From assembly GCA_036506795.1 (NCBI GenBank), contig DASXRC010000118.1, positions 1 through 22,207 of the forward strand: 22,207 nucleotides of DNA, read 5' to 3'. A model generated the notes under the pieces. The model searched no databases, had not been told where the DNA came from, and worked only from the letters and a program-made list of their open reading frames with translations. Positions 17,390 to 22,207 of this stretch are shown one piece after another. The stretch's first letter is position 1; every line of letters starts with the position of its first letter. The stretch comes from DASXRC01 sp036506795 (lineage in GTDB: Bacteria; Actinomycetota; Actinomycetes; Mycobacteriales; Micromonosporaceae). A program made the translations under genes and the position numbers.

Positions 17390-18160
17390 ATGTCGGTTCG
17401 AGTTGAAGCTCGCGGTCACGTGACCACCGTGATCCTGGCCAGGGCCGAGTCCCGCAACGCGGTGGACGGGCCGACGGCCGCCGCCCTCGCGGATGCGTTC
17501 CGAGCGTTCGAGGCCGATCCGGTAGCCCGCGTGGGCGTCCTGTGGGGCGAGGGCGGCACCTTCTGCTCGGGCGCTGACCTCAAGGCCATCGGCACGCCGA
17601 CCGGCAACCGCGTGGCCGCCGACGGTGACGGACCGATGGGCCCGACCCGGCTCCGCCTGTCGAAGCCGGTGATCGCGGCGGTGTCCGGGTACGCGGTCGC
17701 CGGCGGCCTGGAGCTGGCTCTCTGGTGCGACCTGCGGGTCGCCGAGGAGGACGCGGTGTTCGGGGTGTTCTGCCGGCGGTGGGGCGTGCCACTGATCGAC
17801 GGCGGGACCGTGCGGCTGCCACGGCTGATCGGGCTGGGCCGCGCCCTGGACCTGATCCTGACCGGCCGCGCGGTGCCCGCTACCGAGGCGTACCAGATGG
17901 GGCTGGTGAACCGTTTGGTGGCACCGGGCGAGGCGCGCGCCGCGGCGGAGGAGGTGGCCGCGGAGATCGCGGACCTGCCGCAGGCCTGTCTGCGCAACGA
18001 CCGCCGATCGGCGCTCGACCAACACGGCCTGTCCGACGACCAGGCGATGGCGGCCGAGCTGAGGCTCGGGCTGGAGTCGCTCACCGCGAACGCGGCGGCG
18101 GGCGCGGCTCGCTTCGCCGCCGGCGAGGGCCGGCACGGCGCGCCGGCGGGCGGCGTGTGA
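17390..18160 (+). CDS. Crotonase-fold protein (enoyl-CoA hydratase/isomerase family)
   Basis: A 256-residue member of the crotonase superfamily, whose enzymes stabilise CoA-thioester enolates. The two oxyanion-hole segments are present: FCSGADLKAIG (58-68) and SGYAVAGGLELALWCD (99-114). The segment that usually reads FGxPE is VFGVFCRRWGVPLIDGGT (123-140), so the first hydratase Glu is replaced by Cys128, and the second by Asp154 (RALDLILTG). Both catalytic glutamates of classical hydratases are therefore missing, and the reaction is unlikely to be plain enoyl-CoA hydration; Asp137 or Asp154 may act instead, as in isomerase- or hydrolase-like members. Many actinomycete proteins share the FCRRWGVPLIDGGT variant. 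The ATG follows a GGAGAG ribosome-binding site. The repeat peptide gene starts 65 bases downstream on the same strand. Confidence 0.88.
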   Translation: MSVRVEARGHVTTVILARAESRNAVDGPTAAALADAFRAFEADPVARVGVLWGEGGTFCSGADLKAIGTPTGNRVAADGDGPMGPTRLRLSKPVIAAVSGYAVAGGLELALWCDLRVAEEDAVFGVFCRRWGVPLIDGGTVRLPRLIGLGRALDLILTGRAVPATEAYQMGLVNRLVAPGEARAAAEEVAAEIADLPQACLRNDRRSALDQHGLSDDQAMAAELRLGLESLTANAAAGAARFAAGEGRHGAPAGGV

Positions 18161-18225
18161 ACCGGAGCAAACCTGGGCACTTAGGAGACGCGCCGATTCT
18201 GGCGCCTGAGTGACCGGAGGGATCG
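18161..18225 (+). promoter_or_regulatory. Leader region of the repeat peptide gene
   Basis: The 65-base gap holds a small inverted repeat (GCGCC at 18190-18194 and GGCGC at 18201-18205, 6-base loop) and a good GGAGG ribosome-binding site 6 bases before ATG 18226. The short hairpin lacks a T run and is not a convincing terminator. Confidence 0.35.
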
Positions 18226-18513
18226 ATGAGACTCGAAGACGACGACATCCGCACGTCCGGCTCGGGCGGCGGAACCGACGAGGGCACGCGCGACGAGGGC
18301 ATGGCCGACGGCGGGGCCAACCCGGCCGGCCGTGACGGTGGAGCCGACGGTGGCGCCGGCGGCGGCCAGGAGGGTCCGCTGGACGGCGGCGCCGACCCGA
18401 ACGCGGTGGACGGCGGGGCCGACGGAGGCGCCGGCGGCGGCCAGGAGGGTCCGCTGGACGGCGGCGCCAGCCCGAAGGCGGTGGACGGCGGCGCCGACGG
18501 CGGCGCACGGTGA
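18226..18513 (+). CDS. Asp/Gly/Ala repeat peptide, candidate modified-peptide precursor
   Basis: A 95-residue acidic peptide that I do not recognise as a named family. Residues 1-26 (opening MRLEDDDIRTSGSGGG) look like a leader. The rest is built from nine DGGA motifs (Asp at 28, 37, 41, 53, 62, 66, 78, 87, 91). Residues 37-61 and 62-86 are two near-identical 25-residue units (DGGADGGAGGGQEGPL followed by DGGADPNAV or DGGASPKAV), then a partial third unit ends in Arg95. It has no Cys, no Trp and no hydrophobic segment. A strong GGAGG ribosome-binding site precedes the ATG, and the JmjC oxygenase starts one base after the stop, so the two are probably made together. Inference: the repeats are substrate for that oxygenase. 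A disordered structural or linker-like protein is the alternative. Confidence 0.75.
   Translation: MRLEDDDIRTSGSGGGTDEGTRDEGMADGGANPAGRDGGADGGAGGGQEGPLDGGADPNAVDGGADGGAGGGQEGPLDGGASPKAVDGGADGGAR
18334..18510 (+). repeat. 75-bp tandem repeat, 2.3 copies, inside the repeat peptide gene
   Basis: Units 18334-18408 and 18409-18483 differ at 6 of 75 positions by direct comparison, with 14 consecutive codons identical; a 27-bp partial unit follows. The differences are three silent third-position changes plus changes giving Asp to Ser and Asn to Lys. The pattern fits unit duplication followed by mild drift. Confidence 0.85.
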
Positions 18514-18514
18514 C

Positions 18515-19768
18515 ATGACGGCGCTGCCCGCGCCGGCCGGTATGGCGCTGCGACGCTGCGTCGCCCTCGATCTTCGCGAGTTCGCCCGCACACACTGGGG
18601 GCGGGCCCCGCTGCTCTCGCGCGCCGACGACCTCGAGGCCGCCGGCGTCGAACCCGGCTTCGACGACCTGCTCGGCCTCGACGATGTCGACGAGCTGTTG
18701 AGCCGGCGGGGCCTGCGTACCCCGTTCCTGCGGGTGGCGAAGGACGGCAAGGTCCTGTCGGCGAGCCGGTTCACCGGCAGCGGCGGCGCCGGCGCCGAGA
18801 TAGCCGACCAGGTCCTTGACGAACGGGTCTTCGACCTGTACGCGGACGGCGCGACGCTGGTCCTGCAGGGCCTGCACCGGATGTGGCCGCCGCTGATGGA
18901 CTTCACCGGACGGCTGGCCGAGGAGCTGGTCGCACCGGTGCAGGCGAACGCGTACCTGACCCCGGCCGGCAACAAGGGCTTCGACGCCCACTACGACATC
19001 CACGACGTATTCGTGCTGCAGGTGGCCGGGCGCAAACGGTGGCGGGTCCACGAGCCGGTGCTTTCGGACCCGCTGGAGCGCCAGCCGTGGGGCGGCCGCG
19101 TCGACGAGGTCGGAGCGGTCGCGGCGGGCCCGCCGGTCCTCGACGTCGTCCTCGACTCGGGCGACGTCCTCTATCTGCCGCGCGGCTGGGTGCACGCGGC
19201 CGAGGCGCTCGGCCACCGCTCGCTGCACCTCACGCTAGGGCTCCGTGCGCCGACCCGGTACGCGCTGATCGAGGCGCTGCTGGCGCTCGCCGTGGAGGAG
19301 CCCGAGCTCCGTTCGGGCTTCCCGCTCGGTCTGGACGTCACCGATGCGGACGCGCTCGCGCCCCACCTCGAGACGACGGTGGACGCCCTGCGCGACTGGC
19401 TGGTCCGCGCCGACGCCTCCACGGTGGCGGCGAAGCTCGCCACCAGTGTCTGGCCGGCGTCGCGGCCGGCCCCGATGCGCCCACTCGCGCAGGCGGCCGC
19501 GCTGGGGAGCCTCGACGCCGATACCGTTCTCGCGCCGCGGCGTGGTCTGCGCTGGCGGATCGCGCCGAGCGGCGCGGATCGTGTCGCGCTGCGCCTTCCC
19601 GATCGCACCGTCAGCATGCCCGCCATGTGCGAACCGGCCGTGCGCGCGCTCCTGACCTCCGCCGCGATTCGCGTCCGGGATCTGCCCGGGCTCGACGAAC
19701 ACGACGCGCTCGTGCTGGCCAGGCGACTGCTGCGCGAGGCGGTCGTGGTACCGGCCAACAAGCGCTAG
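18515..19768 (+). CDS. JmjC/cupin-4 2-oxoglutarate and Fe(II)-dependent oxygenase
   Basis: A 417-residue protein of the ribosomal-oxygenase (YcfD/MINA53-like) type, which hydroxylates protein side chains using O2 and 2-oxoglutarate. The N-terminus has the family's 'EFARTHWGRAPLL' opening (23-34). The iron site is HYD (His159, Asp161) in 'FDAHYDIHDVFVLQVAGRKR' (156-175), with the distal ligand His227 in 'LPRGWVHAAEAL'; Lys174 or Arg175 in GRKRWRV may bind 2-oxoglutarate. The C-terminal 170 residues look like the winged-helix part of this family. The ATG at 18515 lies one base after the peptide gene stop; the frame runs open further back through the repeats, but that is shadow. An ATG at 18542 is an alternative. 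The tight link to the DGGA peptide suggests that peptide, not a ribosomal protein, is the substrate. Confidence 0.88.
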   Translation: MTALPAPAGMALRRCVALDLREFARTHWGRAPLLSRADDLEAAGVEPGFDDLLGLDDVDELLSRRGLRTPFLRVAKDGKVLSASRFTGSGGAGAEIADQVLDERVFDLYADGATLVLQGLHRMWPPLMDFTGRLAEELVAPVQANAYLTPAGNKGFDAHYDIHDVFVLQVAGRKRWRVHEPVLSDPLERQPWGGRVDEVGAVAAGPPVLDVVLDSGDVLYLPRGWVHAAEALGHRSLHLTLGLRAPTRYALIEALLALAVEEPELRSGFPLGLDVTDADALAPHLETTVDALRDWLVRADASTVAAKLATSVWPASRPAPMRPLAQAAALGSLDADTVLAPRRGLRWRIAPSGADRVALRLPDRTVSMPAMCEPAVRALLTSAAIRVRDLPGLDEHDALVLARRLLREAVVVPANKR

Positions 19769-20349
19769 TCGAAGCGGCGCTCGCCGGCGCGGATCGGGAG
19801 GTTCAGGCGGTTCTCCTCGGGGGCGAGCGGGCACGCCCACTGCTCGTCGTACGCACAGCTTGGGTTGTACGCGTAGTTGAAGTCCAGCCGGATCCGATCC
19901 CCGGGACCGACCGTGACGCCGCGACCGAATGTCCCCTTTATCGTGTCGGTGAGGTAGCGCCCACCGCCGTACGACTCCGCCGGACTGCTCGCGTCGCGGA
20001 ACGGCAGGAACAACCCGCCGCCGTACGCCTCGAGCCACCAGAGCGTCAGCGGTCCCCACGGAGTGGCGGCAAGGCCCACGCGGCGGTACCGCACGACGCC
20101 GTCCGGCCCCCCGGTGTCGATGCTCAGCTCGCCGGCCGCGGGCGCGAGGGTCGCCTCTACGACGGCCTCGCGCGCCTCCGGAAAGTAGCGCAGCCCCGGG
20201 AACGCGGCGCGGTCGGCAAGGGGGATCGGCGACTGTGGATGGGTCGTGAACAGTTCGTCCTTCGCGGCCCGAAACCCGGCAAGGTCCAGATCGGAGAGAT
20301 AGAGCCGCGCAACACGCTCCCGCCAGTCCGCCAGATCGAGATCCTCCAC
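19765..20349 (-). CDS. DUF1684 family protein
   Basis: A 194-residue soluble protein of the DUF1684 family, unknown function. The hallmark C-terminal part is clear: GGGRYLTDT (128-136), 'RIRLDFNYAYNPSCAYDEQW' (152-171) and 'ACPLAPEENRLNLPIRAGE' (172-190), with two conserved Cys (165 and 173) and several aromatic residues. The N-terminus 'WRERVARLYLSD' is also typical. The GTG at 20349 is preferred, a TTG one codon earlier being possible; no ribosome-binding site is evident, so the message may be leaderless. It converges with the oxygenase gene, their stop codons overlapping by 4 bases, and diverges from the membrane protein at 20422 with a 72-bp gap that contains a short palindrome GATGATCATC (20372-20381). 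Confidence 0.88.
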   Translation of the reverse strand: MEDLDLADWRERVARLYLSDLDLAGFRAAKDELFTTHPQSPIPLADRAAFPGLRYFPEAREAVVEATLAPAAGELSIDTGGPDGVVRYRRVGLAATPWGPLTLWWLEAYGGGLFLPFRDASSPAESYGGGRYLTDTIKGTFGRGVTVGPGDRIRLDFNYAYNPSCAYDEQWACPLAPEENRLNLPIRAGERRFD

Positions 20350-20421
20350 CAAGCGAACGGTACCCGTGATTGATGATCATCGCGGTCGGGAACTTAGGGG
20401 CGCGAAGGGAGGTACTTGCCC

Positions 20422-21045
20422 ATGTCATCCGGTCAGATAGTGATCACCATCATCGTGGTCGTGCTGCTGGCGCTGCTCGCGTTCGGCCTCTGGTACGCCC
20501 TGCGCCACCGGGAGCTGCGGAGACGCTTCGGGCCCGAATATGACCGCGTCGTTGCGGAGAAGGAGGGCCGACTGGCCGCCGAGCGGGAGTTACGCGACCG
20601 TGAGCGGCAACACCGCGAGCTCGAGCTCCGTCCGCTGTCGGAGGAATCGCAGAAGCGGTACGCCGACGGGTGGGCCGACATCCAGGCCAAGTTCGTGGAC
20701 GACCCCACCGCTGCGGTCGGCGAGGCGGACGAGCTCGTCGGGCAGCTGGTGGCCGAGCGCGGCTACCCCACCGACAACTACGAGGAGCAGCTCGCACACC
20801 TGTCCGTCGAGCACGCCCGCAGGCTGGAGCACTACCGCGACGCGCACGACATCAACCTACGCAACCAGCGCGGCGAGGCCACGACGGAACAGCTCCGCCA
20901 GGCGCTCGTCCACTACCGGGCGCTCTTCGGCGACCTGCTCGGCGACGACCAGGTTGGCCGGCCGGACGGACGACCCTCATCGACGCCGGAGCAGCGATCG
21001 GAGGAGTCCACAACGTCAACCACAACGGAGGAGACACCCCGATGA
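20422..21045 (+). CDS. Single-pass membrane protein with conserved C-terminal domain
   Basis: A 207-residue protein conserved in actinomycetes without known function. One strongly hydrophobic segment (6-26), then a charged Arg/Glu-rich stretch likely to form a coiled coil (28-70), then a domain at about 75-175 with 'WADIQAKFVDDPTAAVGEAD' (84-103), 'LVGQLVAERGYP' (105-116), LSVEHARRLEHYR (127-139) and TTEQLRQALVHYRALFGDLL (154-173); a Ser/Thr-rich tail follows. The ATG at 20422 is chosen with GGGAGG 9 bases upstream; TTG at 20416 is too close to that site. The C-terminal domain reappears in the next gene, which overlaps this one by ATGA, so the pair is co-translated and may form a complex at the membrane. 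Confidence 0.85.
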   Translation: MSSGQIVITIIVVVLLALLAFGLWYALRHRELRRRFGPEYDRVVAEKEGRLAAERELRDRERQHRELELRPLSEESQKRYADGWADIQAKFVDDPTAAVGEADELVGQLVAERGYPTDNYEEQLAHLSVEHARRLEHYRDAHDINLRNQRGEATTEQLRQALVHYRALFGDLLGDDQVGRPDGRPSSTPEQRSEESTTSTTTEETPR

Positions 21046-22022
21046 GCTACCCGAATCAGGCGCGCGACGTGCCGGCCTCGTCCACCGACGATGAGGAAGG
21101 CACTATTGACACGATGGAGCAGCGGATCCCCCAGGACCGCGCACCAGACACCGAAGAGACGCAGCCGGGCCCGGCCGACTCGGACGAGCCGACCTCACCG
21201 GTGGCGACCGACCCAGACCGCGAACCCGACGGCGCTGAGCCGGCCACCGACCAGGCCGACGACCAGGCGCAGCCCGTCGACACTGCGTGGTCGACCGACG
21301 TCGAACACCCGGCCGACGATGAGGTGGCACGGACCGAGCCCGACGGCGAGGCGTACCACGAGCCGCCCACGGAGGCCGAGCGCTCGACGGAGGCCGACCG
21401 CGACGCGGAGGCCGACCGCGACGCGGAGGTCGACCGCGACGTGTTCGCCGGAGACGCCGAGCCTACGACGGAGGAGGAGCCGACGAGGGAGGACGAGGCG
21501 ACGACGGAGGCCCCGCCGTTCGCGGAGGCCGAGCGCCCGAGCGACGCCGACCGCGACGTGTACGCCGAGCCTTCCGAGCCATCAACCGTGGGTGAGCCGT
21601 CGGCCGAGGCCGAGCCGTCCACGGAGGCCGAGCGTGCGGACGACGAGTCGCCGTTCCCCGCGGTCGAACCCTCCGCCGGCGAGGCGCTGCCCGAGACCGT
21701 TCCGGCCGACGAGGCCACCGAGTTGATGCCCGGCGACGTGTCGGCGGAGCCCACGGCCGACCTCTGGCCCAACGACACGGTCACCGGATTCCGCGACCGT
21801 TGGCGGGCCGTGCAGCTGCGCTTCGTGGACGACCCCGAGGGCGCGGCTAACGAGGCGTCGGCGCTGGTCGGCGAGGTCGTCGACTCGCTCACCTCGTCGT
21901 TGGCGACCCACCGTGGCTCGCTCGACGACTGGCGCTCACAGGACCAAGCTTCCGACACCGAACGCCTGCGGATGACGGTGCGCCGGTACCGCGAGTTTCT
22001 CGACCGCCTGCTCGACGTGTAA
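21042..22022 (+). CDS. Acidic repeat-rich protein with the same C-terminal domain as its neighbour
   Basis: A 326-residue protein. Residues 11-245 are extremely acidic and low in complexity (Glu, Asp, Ala, Pro, Thr), with short repeats such as DRDAEA, DRDAEV, DRDVFA and DRDVYA and several EAER or EADR units; this part is probably disordered. Residues 250-326 form a domain that aligns with the upstream protein: 'FRDRWRAVQLRFVDDPEGAA' (250-269), EASALVGEVV (271-280) and 'ERLRMTVRRYREFLDRLLDV' (307-326) against its WADIQAKFVDDP, EADELVGQLV and EQLRQALVHYRALFGDLL. No membrane segment. The ATG overlaps the previous stop (ATGA) and follows GGAGGAG. The frame continues open upstream through the preceding gene, but that is shadow. 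The function is unknown; an envelope-associated or scaffolding role is only a guess. Confidence 0.85.
   Translation: MSYPNQARDVPASSTDDEEGTIDTMEQRIPQDRAPDTEETQPGPADSDEPTSPVATDPDREPDGAEPATDQADDQAQPVDTAWSTDVEHPADDEVARTEPDGEAYHEPPTEAERSTEADRDAEADRDAEVDRDVFAGDAEPTTEEEPTREDEATTEAPPFAEAERPSDADRDVYAEPSEPSTVGEPSAEAEPSTEAERADDESPFPAVEPSAGEALPETVPADEATELMPGDVSAEPTADLWPNDTVTGFRDRWRAVQLRFVDDPEGAANEASALVGEVVDSLTSSLATHRGSLDDWRSQDQASDTERLRMTVRRYREFLDRLLDV
21396..21440 (+). repeat. 18-bp tandem repeat in the acidic protein gene
   Basis: GACCGCGACGCGGAGGCC at 21396-21413 and the same with one change at 21414-21431, then a partial copy GACCGCGAC. It codes for the DRDAEA-type repeats. A related GACCGCGACGTG recurs near 21550. 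Confidence 0.75.
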
Positions 22023-22041
22023 CTGGCCGGAGAAGGTGATC

Positions 22042-22167
22042 GTGGAACGGACGAGGGCCGACTGCACCTGTCATGTCCCGGGACATGTGTCAAGACATGT
22101 CCCGGGACATGTGTCGCGCCTGACGATCTTTTTGGTGGTCAGTGTGTTGGTGGGCTGGGGGTAAGGG
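22042..22167 (+). pseudogene. Possible start of a third operon gene, interrupted by the palindromic repeats
   Basis: A GGAGAAGG ribosome-binding site (22029-22036) lies 5 bases before GTG 22042, 19 bases after the acidic protein stop. The first ten codons (VERTRADCTC) look gene-like, but from 22072 the frame runs through the palindromic repeats, giving 'HVPGHVSRHVPGHVSRL', and stops at 22165-22167. It may be the remnant of a gene cut by insertion of the element at the right edge, or simply chance. It could also be a real tiny ORF, which seems least likely. Confidence 0.25.
22072..22116. repeat. Two 20-bp direct repeats, each containing a 16-bp palindrome
   Basis: CATGTCCCGGGACATGTGTC occurs at 22072-22091 and 22097-22116, period 25. 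Each copy contains the perfect palindrome CATGTCCCGGGACATG. The inner halves can also pair as a 12-bp stem (22077-22088 with 22095-22106) around a 6-base loop. It lies between the operon end and the recombinase-like end, so it could be a recombinase binding site, an element terminus or a transcription-blocking hairpin. Confidence 0.8.
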
Positions 22168-22207
22168 TGGTGTAGGCCCGGTCGGTGGTGAGGGTGGCGT
22201 GGCCGAG
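22139..22207 (-). CDS. C-terminal end of a probable tyrosine recombinase/integrase (cut by window)
   Basis: The minus-strand frame open from the right edge reads LGHATLTTDRAYTTLTP and ends 5 residues later with TGA at 22139-22141. LGH followed nine residues later by Tyr is the box II ending of tyrosine recombinases (compare XerC/XerD, LGHSSLSTTQIYTHL), where His and Tyr are catalytic. Only 22 residues are visible, so the identification is tentative, and the rest lies outside the window. The adjacent direct repeats at 22072-22116 fit a mobile element border. A transposase of another type or a chance frame remain possible. Confidence 0.5.
   Translation of the reverse strand, partial: LGHATLTTDRAYTTLTPSPPTH

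Noticed and set aside
18226..18513. Gly-rich repeat as a collagen-like or PE_PGRS-type protein
   Set aside because: There is no GXY periodicity and no PE domain; the unit is DGGA-based with a 25-residue period.
18332..18514. N-terminal extension of the oxygenase through the repeats
   Set aside because: In this frame the repeats give Arg/Trp/Thr/Ala sequence unlike any oxygenase N-terminus, whereas the peptide frame has its own ribosome-binding site and coherent DGGA motifs.
17384..19228. 614-codon minus-strand open frame
   Set aside because: It is antisense to the crotonase, peptide and oxygenase genes; the Pro/Arg-rich middle is only the reverse reading of the GC-rich repeats.
21396..21440. 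CRISPR-like array
   Set aside because: The repeats are contiguous 18-bp coding units without spacers, in frame with an acidic protein.
22077..22133. Intrinsic terminator after the acidic protein gene
   Set aside because: The 12-bp stem is strong, but the T run (22129-22133) lies about 22 bases away, and the direct-repeat arrangement suits a recombinase or element-end role better. Termination is not excluded.

Overview
The window reads as chromosomal DNA of a high-GC actinomycete. Codon third positions are almost all G or C, GTG starts are frequent, and the families present (Streptomyces-type xylose isomerase, alditol oxidase, DUF1684, actinomycete-type GH13 alpha-glucosidase) are typical of that phylum. 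A Micromonosporaceae-like source is a guess from overall style. No rRNA, tRNA or CRISPR array was seen.

Layout. Bases 2-2833 are the end of a carbohydrate ABC importer (a MalG-type permease, cut by the window edge), a small anchored NTF2-like protein on the opposite strand, and a GH13 alpha-glucosidase: a maltooligosaccharide-type uptake and hydrolysis locus. From 17362 down to 2808 a long run of minus-strand genes follows. In transcription order it holds a substrate-binding/VWA protein, a polyprenyl-phosphate sugar-1-phosphate transferase, alditol oxidase, xylose isomerase (xylA), xylulokinase (xylB), a 1428-aa SF1 helicase fused to a Vsr-like nuclease, then (after tandem palindromes that look like operators) a DUF234-type ATPase translationally coupled to an MFS transporter. 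Alditol oxidase, XylA and XylB together make a complete route xylitol -> D-xylose -> D-xylulose -> D-xylulose 5-phosphate, with H2O2 as by-product. The helicase-nuclease lies 14 bases after xylB and does not fit sugar metabolism; it looks like a nucleic-acid-processing or defence gene.

From 17390 the plus strand carries an unusual crotonase, a 95-aa Asp/Gly/Ala peptide built from nine DGGA motifs, and, one base after its stop, a JmjC/cupin-4 2-oxoglutarate oxygenase. The peptide/oxygenase pair is the most intriguing unit: a repetitive substrate next to a protein hydroxylase, which suggests a post-translationally modified peptide system. A DUF1684 gene converges on it.

The right end holds a translationally coupled pair (a single-pass membrane protein and a very acidic, repeat-rich protein) that share a C-terminal domain. 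Next come two copies of a 16-bp palindrome in 20-bp direct repeats and, at the window edge, a 22-codon open end on the minus strand matching the end of a tyrosine recombinase. This suggests the border of a mobile element.

All function calls are from reading motifs by eye; no database search was run.
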